Shown here: positions 10,303 through 19,172 of the stretch, piece after piece
Layout of the letters: every line of letters starts with the position of its first letter
Numbering within the stretch: position 1 is the stretch's first letter
NCBI RefSeq assembly: GCF_002760435.1
Contig: NZ_AUUU01000056.1
Location: forward strand, 1 to 49,564
DNA length: 49,564 bases
Source: Clostridium sp. LS
Lineage (GTDB): Bacteria; Bacillota; Clostridia; Clostridiales; Clostridiaceae
Reading direction: 5' to 3'
Program-made: the position numbers and the translations under genes
Notes under the pieces: generated by a model
What the model saw: only the letters and a program-made list of their open reading frames with translations
What the model was told of the DNA's origin: nothing
Database searches by the model: none

Positions 10303-10983
10303 ATGGAAGATATAATTAATAAATTAGATGGGAATGAATTTTTTAAAGATTTAAATAGTGACGAAATCAAGAACCTAATTTCCAATATTTCTTATACTTT
10401 AAAAACATATAAAAAGGGAGAAATAATTGCAAATGAAGAAGATGAATGCACTAGTTTAGGATTTGTTTTAGAGGGAATTGTTGAAATTCAAAGGATATAT
10501 CTTAGCGGAAAACAAATTATTTTAAAACGCTTAAATAATGGCGATGTATTTGGAGAAGCGTTGGTGTTTTCAAAAAAATCAAAGTATCCTTCAACAGTAT
10601 TAGCTTTTACTGAATGCAGTATATTATATATAAGTAAAGCTGATATACTTAGACTTTGTACAAGTGATGAAAGAGTACTAGGAAATTTTATGTCTGCACT
10701 TAGTAATAAAATATTCATGTTAAATTCCAAAATAAAGACTATAGCTTTCAAAAGTATTAAGCATAAGGTTATTAATTATATTTTGGAGCAGGCAAAGATG
10801 CAAAAAAGTAAAACAATTAAACTAAAGGATAGTAAAGAAGAAATAGCATCTTCTTTAGGGATACCTAGGCCATCATTATCACGAGAATTGATGAACCTTA
10901 GAGATTTAAATTTCATTGATTTTGATAGAAACACAATTAAGATTACAAACATTGAGGAATTAGAGGAAGAATTATTTGATTAG
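10303..10983 (+). CDS. Crp/Fnr-family regulator, HcpR-like candidate
   Basis: The protein has 226 residues. The N-terminal two thirds form a cyclic-nucleotide-binding-like beta barrel (LGFVLEGIVEIQRI, NNGDVFGEALVF). The C-terminal winged helix carries SKEEIASSLGIPRPSLSREL, the recognition helix. No N-terminal cysteine cluster is present, so it is not a canonical oxygen-sensing FNR. GGAGG at 10289-10293 is 9 nt from the ATG at 10303; the in-frame GTG at 10297 is too close and is rejected. It lies 5 kb upstream of hcp, and matching Crp/Fnr-like sites stand before hcp and a ferredoxin gene, so a role as the nitrosative-stress regulator HcpR is plausible. That role is inferred from context. Confidence 0.85.
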   Translation: MEDIINKLDGNEFFKDLNSDEIKNLISNISYTLKTYKKGEIIANEEDECTSLGFVLEGIVEIQRIYLSGKQIILKRLNNGDVFGEALVFSKKSKYPSTVLAFTECSILYISKADILRLCTSDERVLGNFMSALSNKIFMLNSKIKTIAFKSIKHKVINYILEQAKMQKSKTIKLKDSKEEIASSLGIPRPSLSRELMNLRDLNFIDFDRNTIKITNIEELEEELFD

Positions 10984-11037
10984 ATAATATAAAATTCTAG
11001 CATTTTGAAATTAGAATATATAATTTTAGGAGTAATT

Positions 11038-11730
11038 ATGAAAAAAATTACGAAAAATCAATTAGAAGAGTTAGAAATCTTTGCGAATATCTCGGATACT
11101 TCATTAGAAAAACTTATTTATTTTGGTGAAGTTAAGAATTGTAAAGCAGGAAGTCATCTCTTTAGAGATAAGGAAAATGTTAATACTTTATATACTGTAC
11201 TGAGCGGTAGTGTATCACTATATAAATTAAATGAAAGTGGTCAAAAGCGTGTCATATTCATATTTGGAAAAGGTAAGATGATTAATGATGTTATTATACA
11301 AGACTTACCTACGTCAATTAACTGCGAAATCTTTGAAGATGCAGAAATATTATGCTACGACAAAAATATTTTTTTGAAGATTATGGAGGGAGATTTTAAT
11401 CTTTCCAAGAATATAATGAGTTCATTGGCCATGAAAGTAAGAAGATTATATAGGCAGTTAAAAAATGCAACAGGCGTAATACGAATGGAGAAAAGGCTTG
11501 CTGCAAAGCTTTGGAAATTAAGCAAGGATTATGGAGTACCTTGTGACAATGGAGTAATTATTAATATGAACATTAGCGTCACATATCTTGCGGACTTACT
11601 GGGATCAAAAAGAGAAACTATATCCAGATCACTAAAAATATTAGTAAACGAAAATCTAATTGAATACGAGAATAAAAAGATAAAAGTTATTAACCAAGAA
11701 AAATTATCACAATTTTTCAAAGCACCGTGA
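11038..11730 (+). CDS. Crp/Fnr-family regulator next to the sulfite reductase operon
   Basis: This 230-residue protein has a Crp-type effector domain (LYTVLSGSVSLYKLNESGQK) and a C-terminal HTH (VTYLADLLGSKRETISRSLK). Several cysteines are present but no FNR-type cluster motif. AGGAG sits 5 nt before the ATG at 11038; the longer TTG-initiated frame from 11005 has no ribosome site. It is only distantly similar to the preceding Crp/Fnr protein, so the pair is not a recent duplication. Its stop codon lies inside a terminator, so it is transcribed apart from the following channel-asrABC operon, which is its likely target through the palindrome at 11761-11779. Confidence 0.85.
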   Translation: MKKITKNQLEELEIFANISDTSLEKLIYFGEVKNCKAGSHLFRDKENVNTLYTVLSGSVSLYKLNESGQKRVIFIFGKGKMINDVIIQDLPTSINCEIFEDAEILCYDKNIFLKIMEGDFNLSKNIMSSLAMKVRRLYRQLKNATGVIRMEKRLAAKLWKLSKDYGVPCDNGVIINMNISVTYLADLLGSKRETISRSLKILVNENLIEYENKKIKVINQEKLSQFFKAP

Positions 11731-11757
11731 TTTATATCACGGTGCTTTAATTTTTTA
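11719..11757 (+). terminator. Terminator overlapping the regulator's stop codon
   Basis: A perfect 13-bp stem (11719-11731 with 11736-11748), loop TTAT and a T6 tail. The TGA stop at 11728-11730 is within the 5' arm, so translating ribosomes would reach into the hairpin. Confidence 0.9.
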
Positions 11758-11760
11758 TAG

Positions 11761-11779
11761 CTTATAATTTAATTATAAG
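11761..11779. promoter_or_regulatory. Perfect 19-bp palindrome before the channel-asrABC operon
   Basis: CTTATAATTTAATTATAAG is fully symmetric about base 11770 and contains a TATAAT (11763-11768). It lies 31 bp before the operon's first start codon, directly after the regulator's terminator. A site for the adjacent Crp/Fnr protein or another dimeric regulator is likely; AT-rich palindromes also arise by chance. Confidence 0.5.
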
Positions 11780-11810
11780 TAAACGTATGTATGAAGGGAG
11801 AAATTATAGT

Positions 11811-12578
11811 ATGTTTTGTGAAGAATTTAACAGTGTGGTTATGGCTGCTAAGGCTAAGGTTAATTTATTAAGAACAAATAAATCAGGATATTTCATAAGT
11901 TCAATGCTTGCAGGTCTTTATGTAGGCATGGGGATTATGCTTATATTCTCAATCGGAGGACTGCTAGGAGGTAGTGCATCGCCTGCTACAAAAATAGTAA
12001 TGGGAGTATCGTTTGGAGTAGCACTTAGTTTAGTTATTATGGCAGGATCAGAACTTTTTACAGGAAACAATTTTATTATGACAGCTGCTTCTTTAAAAGG
12101 AAAAGTAAAATGGACAGATACTATTAATATATGGATAGTTTGCTTTATAGGAAATTTAGTTGGGTCAATTATTGCAGGAGTTATGTTTTATTGTACAGGC
12201 CTCTCAGCAGGACCAGTAGGAGAATTTATAGCAAAGACTTCAGCAACTAAAATGAGTATACCATTTTGGCCATTATTAATGCGTGGAATATTCTGTAATA
12301 TATTAGTGTGTTTAGCTACTTGGTGTAGTTTCAAATTAAAAAGTGAATCAGCTAAGCTTATTATGATCTTTTGGTGTTTATTTGCATTTATAACATCAGG
12401 TTTCGAGCATAGTGTTGCCAATATGACTCTTTTAACAATTGGATTACTTAATCCAGGCGCAGCAAGTGTAAGTATAATGGGATATGCTTATAACATAGGA
12501 GTAGTAACATTAGGAAACATGATTGGTGGAGCTGTATTTTTAGCATTACCATACTATATAATCTCAAAAAAGAAGTAA
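11811..12578 (+). CDS. Formate/nitrite transporter family channel, probable hydrosulfide channel
   Basis: This 255-residue FNT protein has six hydrophobic helices. GSELFTGNNF (79-88) and GFEHSVANM (197-205) are the two family signatures, with the central pore histidine H200. FNT pentamers pass small monovalent anions: formate, nitrite or hydrosulfide. The gene is 12 nt upstream of asrA, the same context as the characterised Clostridioides difficile FNT3/HSC channel, so export of the HS- made by sulfite reduction is the favoured role. Nitrite transport remains possible. GAAGGGAG 10 nt before the ATG at 11811 decides the start over an in-frame ATG at 11787, which has no ribosome site. Confidence 0.88.
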   Translation: MFCEEFNSVVMAAKAKVNLLRTNKSGYFISSMLAGLYVGMGIMLIFSIGGLLGGSASPATKIVMGVSFGVALSLVIMAGSELFTGNNFIMTAASLKGKVKWTDTINIWIVCFIGNLVGSIIAGVMFYCTGLSAGPVGEFIAKTSATKMSIPFWPLLMRGIFCNILVCLATWCSFKLKSESAKLIMIFWCLFAFITSGFEHSVANMTLLTIGLLNPGAASVSIMGYAYNIGVVTLGNMIGGAVFLALPYYIISKKK

Positions 12579-12590
12579 AGGAGAAAGCAA

Positions 12591-13601
12591 ATGGGATATA
12601 AATTAAATAAGAATGATATTAATTGTATATTTAAAAGTTTATCAAAAGAGTATGTAATATATGCACCAAAGCTATTTGAAGGACAAGGTACTTATTCAGA
12701 TACTGATAGAATACGTTATGGAGAAATAAACACATTAGATGAAATTGTATTTGATAAAAAAGCAGAGTACTCATATAAGGAAGTATTACTTCCTATTTCT
12801 CAAACACTTTTCTTTTTCACTGAAGATTCTATAAAGGAAGCTGATGCTCCTAAAAAAGGTGCCATTATTTTCTTAAGAAGTTGCGATTTACATGCAGTAA
12901 AACGTATGGATGATATTTACTTAAGAAATGGACAAGAAGATTATTATTATAAGAGAATAAGAGAAAATGCAAAGTTTATTTTAATGGGATGCAAAAATTC
13001 ATTTGAAAATTGTTTCTGTGTAAGTATGGATACAAATAAAAATGATGAATATGATGCGTACATAAAAGTAAATAATGATGAAGTATATGTAGATGTAAAA
13101 GATTCAATGCTTGAAAAACTATTTGAAAATAATGAAACTTTAGATGTAAAACCGGATTTTGTAACAAGCAATAATGTAAGCGTTTCTATACCAGAAAATC
13201 TTTCTTTAGATGTTATGAAATCAGAAATGTGGAAAGATTACAGCAGTCGTTGTATTGCTTGTGGAAGATGTAACTTTGTTTGTCCTACATGTACTTGCTT
13301 TACAATGCAAGATGTTTTCTATACTGATAATGGAAAAGCAGGAGAAAGACGTAGAGTATGGGCATCATGCCATGTAGATGGATTTACGAATATGGCAGGG
13401 GGGCATAGCTTTAGATTAGATAAAGGACAACGTATGCGTTTTAAAGTGTTGCATAAGGTCTATGATTACAAAAAGAAGTGGGGATATCACATGTGCGTAG
13501 GATGTGGAAGATGTGATGATATCTGTCCAGAATATATATCTTTCTCCAAATGTGTTAATAAGTTAAATGAAGGTATGAAAGAGGTGTCAGAAAATGAGTA
13601 A
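12591..13601 (+). CDS. asrA: Anaerobic sulfite reductase subunit A
   Basis: A 336-residue iron-sulfur subunit of the cytoplasmic AsrABC sulfite reductase, which passes electrons to the sirohaem subunit. Two ferredoxin-type clusters are visible near the C-terminus: CIACGRCNFVCPTC and CVGCGRCDDICPEY. The N-terminal ~200 residues include FLRSCDLHAVKRMD and GCKNSFENCFC, the conserved segment of the AsrA and hydrogenase beta-type family. AAAGGAG precedes the ATG. It follows the channel gene by 12 nt and overlaps asrB by 8 nt, indicating one transcript and translational coupling. Confidence 0.95.
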   Translation: MGYKLNKNDINCIFKSLSKEYVIYAPKLFEGQGTYSDTDRIRYGEINTLDEIVFDKKAEYSYKEVLLPISQTLFFFTEDSIKEADAPKKGAIIFLRSCDLHAVKRMDDIYLRNGQEDYYYKRIRENAKFILMGCKNSFENCFCVSMDTNKNDEYDAYIKVNNDEVYVDVKDSMLEKLFENNETLDVKPDFVTSNNVSVSIPENLSLDVMKSEMWKDYSSRCIACGRCNFVCPTCTCFTMQDVFYTDNGKAGERRRVWASCHVDGFTNMAGGHSFRLDKGQRMRFKVLHKVYDYKKKWGYHMCVGCGRCDDICPEYISFSKCVNKLNEGMKEVSENE

Positions 13602-14388
13602 TAATGAATATATACCTTTCTTATCAGAAATTAAGGAAGTAATTAAGCATACAGAGATAGAATATACTTTTCGTATGGAATTTAAGGGAGACGTAAAACC
13701 GGGACAATTTTTTGAAGTATCACTGCCTAAGTTCGGCGAAGCTCCTATTTCAGTTAGTGGTATAGGTGATGGAACCGTTGATTTAACTATAAGAAGAGTT
13801 GGTAAAGTTACTAACGAAATATTTAATAATTATGTTGGTGACAAGCTATTCTTAAGAGGACCTTATGGTAATGGTTTTGAAATTGAAAATTATAAAGATA
13901 AGGAAGTAATTGTAGTTGCAGGAGGAACAGGTTTATCACCAGTAAGAGGAGTTGTTGATTATTTTTCCAAAAACCCAAGGGGTGCAAAAGGTTTTACTTT
14001 AATAGCTGGATTTAAATCACCTAATGATGTTTTATTCAAGGACGATATTAAAATGTGGAAAACTAATACAAATCTTATTCTAACTGTGGATAATGCAGAA
14101 GAAGGCTATGAAGGCAATGTTGGAATGGTTACAAAATATATTCCAGAACTTCCGATTGACGATATTAATAATGTAGCCGTTATTGTAGTAGGTCCTCCTA
14201 TTATGATGAAATTTACTGTGGCTGAGTTTTTAAAACGCGGTATAGATGAAAATAATATTTGGATTTCACAAGAAAGAAAAATGTGCTGTGGAATTGGTAA
14301 ATGTGGTCACTGTAAAATAGATGATACTTATATTTGTTTAGATGGTCCTGTTTTTAATTATTCAAAAGGAAAATCTTTAATAGATTAG
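13594..14388 (+). CDS. asrB: Anaerobic sulfite reductase subunit B
   Basis: The 264-residue flavoprotein is the NAD(P)H-oxidising subunit of AsrABC. An N-terminal FAD-binding barrel of the ferredoxin-reductase type (KPGQFFEVSLPKFGEAPIS, GPYGNGF) is followed by an NAD-binding fold (VVAGGTGLSPVRGVVDYF and VGPPIMMKF). A C-terminal 2Fe-2S site with four cysteines (MCCGIGKCGHC and the later YICLDGP) completes the family pattern. Its start overlaps the end of asrA. asrC starts 12 nt after its stop, with GGAGGA between them. Confidence 0.95.
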   Translation: MSNNEYIPFLSEIKEVIKHTEIEYTFRMEFKGDVKPGQFFEVSLPKFGEAPISVSGIGDGTVDLTIRRVGKVTNEIFNNYVGDKLFLRGPYGNGFEIENYKDKEVIVVAGGTGLSPVRGVVDYFSKNPRGAKGFTLIAGFKSPNDVLFKDDIKMWKTNTNLILTVDNAEEGYEGNVGMVTKYIPELPIDDINNVAVIVVGPPIMMKFTVAEFLKRGIDENNIWISQERKMCCGIGKCGHCKIDDTYICLDGPVFNYSKGKSLID

Positions 14389-14400
14389 GAGGAGTTAATT

Positions 14401-15366
14401 ATGGATTTAAATACAAAGGCAATAAAAAAGAATGCTTTTAGGGTTACTAAGAAAAGAGGATTAACTGCTTCTAGAATTAGAGTTCCAGGAGGGCATTTGG
14501 ATGCAGAGTTACTCGGAAAAATACAAGAAATATCACAAAAGTATGGTGATGGAACTGTTCATATAACAACACGTCAAGGATTTGAATTGCCAGGAATAAG
14601 ATTCGAGGACATGGATAAAGTGAACGAACTATTACAGCCAGTTATTGAAAAGCTGGATATAAATCAAGAGATACCAGGAAAAGGATATACAGCTGCTGGA
14701 ACGAGAAATGTAGCTGCATGTGTTGGAAATAATGTTTGTCCATTTGCTAATTATAATACAACTAATTTTGCTAAAAAAATAGAAAAAGCTATTTTTCCAA
14801 ATGATCTGCATTTTAAAATAGCACTAACAGGATGCCCAAATGACTGCATTAAAGCAAGAACTCATGACTTTGGTATAATTGGAATGACAGAACCACAATA
14901 TAATGCAGATAGATGTGTAAGCTGTATGGCATGTGTGAAAGCTTGTAAGAAGAAATCGGTAGGAGCACTTGAAGCTGTTAATTATAAAATCGTAAGAAAT
15001 GAAGAGAAATGTATTGGCTGTGGTGAATGCGCAAATGCTTGTCCGACTGGTGCGTGGACAAGAAGTAAGGAAAAATATTATAAGTTAGTGCTTATGGGAA
15101 GATCAGGTAAAAAGAATCCGCGTCTTGCAGAAGACTTTTTAATATGGGCAGATGAGCAAAGTATAATCAAAATAATATTAAATACTTATAAATTCGTAGA
15201 GGAATATATTGATAAAGAAGCTCCAGGTGGAAAAGAGCACATTGGATACATTATCGATAGAGTTGGATTTGAAGAATATAAAAAATGGGCACTAAAAGAT
15301 GTGGAATTCCCAGAGAAAACTATTATCAAAGAACGTATATATTGGAGTGGAATACATTTCTGCTAG
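14401..15366 (+). CDS. asrC: Anaerobic sulfite reductase subunit C (sirohaem subunit)
   Basis: The 321-residue catalytic subunit reduces sulfite to sulfide with six electrons. The sirohaem/4Fe-4S site is CVGNNVC (C-x5-C) plus GCPNDC (C-x3-C). Between the substrate-binding repeats lies an inserted two-cluster ferredoxin domain, CVSCMACVKAC and CIGCGECANAC. Arginines of the sulfite pocket are expected in TTRQGFEL and AGTRNV. It is the last gene of the operon channel-asrA-asrB-asrC; no reductase-independent neighbours follow. Sulfite is the established substrate of the family; the operon could serve respiration-like electron disposal or detoxification. Confidence 0.95.
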   Translation: MDLNTKAIKKNAFRVTKKRGLTASRIRVPGGHLDAELLGKIQEISQKYGDGTVHITTRQGFELPGIRFEDMDKVNELLQPVIEKLDINQEIPGKGYTAAGTRNVAACVGNNVCPFANYNTTNFAKKIEKAIFPNDLHFKIALTGCPNDCIKARTHDFGIIGMTEPQYNADRCVSCMACVKACKKKSVGALEAVNYKIVRNEEKCIGCGECANACPTGAWTRSKEKYYKLVLMGRSGKKNPRLAEDFLIWADEQSIIKIILNTYKFVEEYIDKEAPGGKEHIGYIIDRVGFEEYKKWALKDVEFPEKTIIKERIYWSGIHFC

Positions 15367-15370
15367 AATT

Positions 15371-15600
15371 TAAAGTGAAGCAATGACAAACCGAAATAGA
15401 ATACATATATGTTACTCAGGGCTATGAAAAATTTCGCTGGGACTATCTAAACGGAAGGTTGTACCACTTCTGCATGCTCCTGTGGCAAGCACAGGACAAG
15501 CAAAAGTGGTACAACCTCCCATTAAGATATTCCAGCAACTTATTTTTCAATGCCTGCTCCACATATATGTATTCTATTTCTTTGTATTGCTACCACTTTG
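15371..15600. repeat. Long imperfect inverted repeat (single 230-nt hairpin)
   Basis: The whole stretch folds on itself. Exact arms include 15393-15412 with 15561-15580 (20 bp), 15456-15469 with 15504-15517 (14 bp) and the tip 15478-15484 with 15490-15496. The parts between align with scattered mismatches, for example CTATGAAAAA with the complement of TTTTTCAATG. No open frame of note is inside. It fills most of the 495-base gap between asrC and hcp; the rest holds a terminator and the hcp promoter. A shorter element of the same build lies at 49238-49355. Confidence 0.88.
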
Positions 15601-15649
15601 AGTATTTCCTATATACCTAATGTAGAGAAGCAATAAATATGATTTTTTT

Positions 15650-15686
15650 AATAGCTTAGAAGAAATAAGTATTCTAGGCTATTTTT
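15650..15686 (+). terminator. Probable terminator of the asr operon
   Basis: A 12-bp stem (15650-15661 with 15672-15683, one G-T pair) ends in a T5 run. It lies beyond the long hairpin element, which itself lacks a T-run. Confidence 0.7.
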
Positions 15687-15724
15687 GTGCATTTATAAAA
15701 ATAATTGCAAAAGATTTTTGTATT

Positions 15725-15766
15725 GTAACAAATGAAACAGAGTATTTTATTATTTCAATGTAAAAT
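15725..15766 (+). promoter_or_regulatory. hcp promoter with Crp/Fnr-like site
   Basis: GTAACAAATGAAAC (15725-15738) is an imperfect dyad centred at 15731.5. A -10 box TAAAAT lies at 15761-15766. The site would be centred near -41.5, the class II activator position. The ferredoxin promoter at 26219-26260 has the same layout and spacing. Confidence 0.55.
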
Positions 15767-15861
15767 AAACTCATAAGGTGATTCAAGGAAATGCACCTAA
15801 CTGATATAGAAATTTATAAAAATTTATTTAATAGAAATCAAAGATATGGAGGAGAATAAGA

Positions 15862-17499
15862 ATGGATAATAAAATGTTTTGTTTTCAATGTCAAGAAGCA
15901 GCAGGATGTACAGGCTGTACTATAAAAGGTGTGTGTGGTAAAACTCCAGACCTAGCAAAAATGCAAGATTTATTAATATATGTAACAAGAGGTTTATCAG
16001 AAGTTTCAACAAAAGCTAGAGAAGAAGGTATTGCTGTATCACAAGCTATAAATACTACAGTAACAATGAATCTTTTCACAACTATAACTAATGCTAACTT
16101 TGATAAAGAAGTATTCTATGGAAGAGTAAAAGATACATTAAAATTAAAGGAAGAATTATTAGCAAAATTAGCTAACAAAGAAAATTTAAGTGCAGCTGCT
16201 TTATATAACACTGATTCAAGAACAGAAATGGAAGCAAAAGCAGAAACAGTTGGAGTTTTAGCTACTGAAAATGAAGACATAAGAAGCTTAAGAGAGCTTA
16301 TCACTTATGGATTAAAAGGATTATCTGCATATATGAAACATGCAAATGCTTTAGGATATGAAGATGAAAATATATGTGCATTTATGCAAAAAGCATTATC
16401 ATTAACAGCTGATAATAAAGTTACAATAGATGAATATATAGCATTAACTTTAGAAACAGGAAAAGTTGGTGTTGATGGAATGGCTTTATTAGATAAGGCT
16501 AATACAGAAAGCTATGGTAATCCAGAAATAACAAAAGTAAACATTGGAGTTGGAACAAACCCAGGAATATTAATTTCAGGACATGACTTAAAAGACTTAG
16601 AGCAATTATTAGTTCAAACAGAAGGAACAGGAATAGATGTATATACTCACTCAGAAATGTTACCAGCTCACTATTATCCACATTTAAAGAAATATTCACA
16701 CTTAGTAGGTAACTATGGAAATGCATGGTGGAAACAACCAGAAGAATTTGAAAGCTTTAATGGACCAATACTTATGACTACAAACTGTATAGTTCCTCCA
16801 AGAGACAGCTATAAGGATAGATTATATACTACTGGATCAGCAGGTTATGAAGGATGTACTCATATTGCAATCGATGAAAATGGAAAGAAGGATTTCTCAG
16901 CGATTATAGAACAAGCTAAGAAATGTCCAGCACCTACTCAAATTGAAGAAGGAGAAATCATTGGTGGATTTGCTCACAATCAAGTATTAGCTTTAGCTGA
17001 TAAAGTGGTTGATGCAGTAAAAACTGGAGCAATAAAGAAATTCTTTGTTATGGCAGGTTGTGATGGTAGACAAAAAGCTAGATCATACTACACAGATTTT
17101 GCAGCAGCTCTTCCAAAGGATACCGTTATTTTAACAGCTGGTTGTGCAAAATATAAATACAACAAATTAGATTTAGGAGACATTGGTGGAATTCCAAGAG
17201 TTTTAGATGCAGGACAATGTAACGATTCTTATTCATTAGCAGTTATTGCGTTAAAACTTAAAGAAGTATTTGGTCTTGAAGATATAAATGAATTACCAAT
17301 AGCATTTAACATTGCATGGTATGAGCAAAAAGCTGTAATAGTTCTTTTATCTCTATTACACTTAGGCGTAAAGAATATTCACTTAGGACCAACTCTTCCA
17401 GCATTCCTTTCACCAAATGTAGCTAATGTTTTAGTAGAAAACTTTGGCATAGGTGGAATTACAAATGTTGAAGATGATATGGCAATGTTTTTAAAATAA
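15862..17499 (+). CDS. hcp: Hybrid cluster protein (hydroxylamine reductase)
   Basis: The 545-residue hybrid-cluster protein reduces hydroxylamine to ammonia in vitro and is linked in many anaerobes to nitric oxide and nitrosative stress. The N-terminal cysteines [12 protein letters not shown] and VCGKT bind the 4Fe-4S cluster. The hybrid Fe-S-O cluster ligands lie in the second half, including [54 protein letters not shown] and AGQCNDSYS. Length and motifs are complete. GGAGGAG precedes the ATG. It is monocistronic and ends at a strong bidirectional terminator. Codons are notably uniform and AT-ending, as in highly expressed clostridial genes. Confidence 0.96.
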   Translation: MDNKMFCFQCQEAAGCTGCTIKGVCGKTPDLAKMQDLLIYVTRGLSEVSTKAREEGIAVSQAINTTVTMNLFTTITNANFDKEVFYGRVKDTLKLKEELLAKLANKENLSAAALYNTDSRTEMEAKAETVGVLATENEDIRSLRELITYGLKGLSAYMKHANALGYEDENICAFMQKALSLTADNKVTIDEYIALTLETGKVGVDGMALLDKANTESYGNPEITKVNIGVGTNPGILISGHDLKDLEQLLVQTEGTGIDVYTHSEMLPAHYYPHLKKYSHLVGNYGNAWWKQPEEFESFNGPILMTTNCIVPPRDSYKDRLYTTGSAGYEGCTHIAIDENGKKDFSAIIEQAKKCPAPTQIEEGEIIGGFAHNQVLALADKVVDAVKTGAIKKFFVMAGCDGRQKARSYYTDFAAALPKDTVILTAGCAKYKYNKLDLGDIGGIPRVLDAGQCNDSYSLAVIALKLKEVFGLEDINELPIAFNIAWYEQKAVIVLLSLLHLGVKNIHLGPTLPAFLSPNVANVLVENFGIGGITNVEDDMAMFLK

Positions 17500-17533
17500 A
17501 ATAGAGCAAATTTCAAAGATAAATGTTCAAAGT

Positions 17534-17570
17534 AAAATGGGCTGTCACTAATGTGACAGCCCATTTTTGA
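17534..17570. terminator. Bidirectional terminator between hcp and the lysine permease gene
   Basis: A perfect 15-bp stem (17534-17548 with 17553-17567), loop TAAT, flanked by A-run and T-run. It serves hcp on the plus strand and the permease on the minus strand. Confidence 0.9.
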
Positions 17571-17586
17571 ACTAATTTATATTAAT

Positions 17587-19023
17587 CTATTCAGATATTT
17601 TATCGTTACAATAACTCACGTCAACTTCATCTAGAGGAATAACTTTAGTATTATATTTTATTTTATAGGCTATATATAATACAAGGAATAATGGAAGCCC
17701 TATATAGGCTGCAATTAATCCGTTCCAATCAATTGCTTCAGGAGTAATGTATGAATATCCTTGTCCTAGTATTATGATTATGCACATTAACAATGCTAAT
17801 ATAGGACCAAATGGATATAAGCTAGCCTTGTATTTTAAATCTTTTAAATCTTTACCTTGGTGAACATATGCTTTTCTAAATCTGTAGTGACATATTGCTA
17901 TACCTACCCAAGCAATGAAACCTGCAAGGCCAGATGCCGCAACTAACCAAACGTAAACAGTACTTTCAGCATAAATACCAGTTAAAAAGCATGCAGAAGC
18001 GATTAATGTAGTTAAAAGAACAGCATTAATAGGTACTCCTCTTTTATTGGTTTTAGCAAAAACCTTAGGTGCCATACCTTCTTTAGCCATAGCAAAAAGC
18101 ATTCTACTTGATGCATACATACCAGAGTTACCAGCAGATAATACAGAAGTTAAGATAATTGCATTTATTAATGAAGCAGCACCCGCTATACCAGCTTTTT
18201 CAAATACCATTGTGAAAGGGCTTGTATCAAGACCGGCATCAGTGAATGGTATTATTGCTCCTAGCACAACAATTGTCCCTAAGTAAAATATTAAAATTCT
18301 CCAAAATATTGATTTTATAGCTTTTGGAATATTTTTTTCTGAATCTTCACTTTCCCCAGCTGCAATACCTATAAGCTCAGTACCTTGGAATGAAAAACCT
18401 GCAATCAAGAATATTGAAAATATTGCTTTAATTCCTCCATGGAAAGGCCCATCTTCTATAGTGAAGTTATGGAAGCCTACTTTTTCTCCGCCCATTATTC
18501 CAACAATCATTAACACACCAATTACAATAAATACAAGAACAGTAATAACCTTAATTCCTGCAAACCAGTATTCTGATTCACCATATGCTTTAGATGATAA
18601 AACATTTAAGCCTACGATGATTACTAAAAACAAAATACTCCAATATAGTGGATTCACATCTGGAAACCAATATTTCATTAATAGAGAACCAGCAACCATT
18701 TCAGCAGCAATTGTTATAGCCCAGTTATACCAATAGTTCCATCCGAGTGCAAATCCAAGAGCAGGATCAATAAATTTAGTAGCATAGGAACTGAATGAAC
18801 CCGATATTGGCATATGAGTTGCCATTTCTCCTAAGCTTGTCATTAAAAAATATACCATTATTCCTACTAATAAATAAGAGGCTAATGCACCACCAGGTCC
18901 AGCCTGGTGTAAAGTATCACCCATAGCAAGGAAGATACCAGTACCGATAGATCCGCCTATAGCAATCATATTTAAATGTCTTGCTTTTAAGCTTCTTTTT
19001 AATTCATTATTTTGTTCACCCAT
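17587..19023 (-). CDS. lysP: Amino acid permease (APC superfamily, AAT family), predicted lysine importer
   Basis: The 478-residue transporter has about 12 membrane helices. The N-terminal motif NMIAIGGSIGTGIFLAMG and then AGPGGALASYLLVG are hallmarks of the AAT amino acid permeases that import substrate with protons. The lysine riboswitch upstream identifies lysine as the likely substrate, much stronger evidence than similarity alone. GGAGGAG stands 5 nt before the ATG at 19023; a TTG-initiated frame from 19065 is open but would place the ribosome site inside the gene. It is the only gene of its transcript. Confidence 0.88.
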   Translation of the reverse strand: MGEQNNELKRSLKARHLNMIAIGGSIGTGIFLAMGDTLHQAGPGGALASYLLVGIMVYFLMTSLGEMATHMPISGSFSSYATKFIDPALGFALGWNYWYNWAITIAAEMVAGSLLMKYWFPDVNPLYWSILFLVIIVGLNVLSSKAYGESEYWFAGIKVITVLVFIVIGVLMIVGIMGGEKVGFHNFTIEDGPFHGGIKAIFSIFLIAGFSFQGTELIGIAAGESEDSEKNIPKAIKSIFWRILIFYLGTIVVLGAIIPFTDAGLDTSPFTMVFEKAGIAGAASLINAIILTSVLSAGNSGMYASSRMLFAMAKEGMAPKVFAKTNKRGVPINAVLLTTLIASACFLTGIYAESTVYVWLVAASGLAGFIAWVGIAICHYRFRKAYVHQGKDLKDLKYKASLYPFGPILALLMCIIIILGQGYSYITPEAIDWNGLIAAYIGLPLFLVLYIAYKIKYNTKVIPLDEVDVSYCNDKISE

Positions 19024-19092
19024 TTTTTCTCCTCCGTTTGGTTTTATAATTGTATAGGCAAACAACTAAGATAATATATGTATTATAAAAAT

Positions 19093-19121
19093 AAAAAAAG
19101 CCATGAGAGCATACTCATGAC
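19093..19121 (-). terminator. Riboswitch-controlled terminator before lysP
   Basis: On the minus strand an 8-bp stem (19114-19121 with 19100-19107, one G-T pair) is followed by T7. GCTCTC in the loop and 3' arm (19105-19110) can instead pair with GAGAGC at 19179-19184 beside P1, forming an antiterminator. Lysine binding should stabilise P1 and favour termination. Confidence 0.8.
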
Positions 19122-19172
19122 ACAAATACGAAAGTTATAAAAATATTATAAAATATCGTATAAATTACATTG

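Noticed and set aside
15371..15600. CRISPR array or riboswitch in the asrC-hcp gap
   Set aside because: No repeat-spacer periodicity; the structure is a single inverted repeat, and no known riboswitch core is visible.
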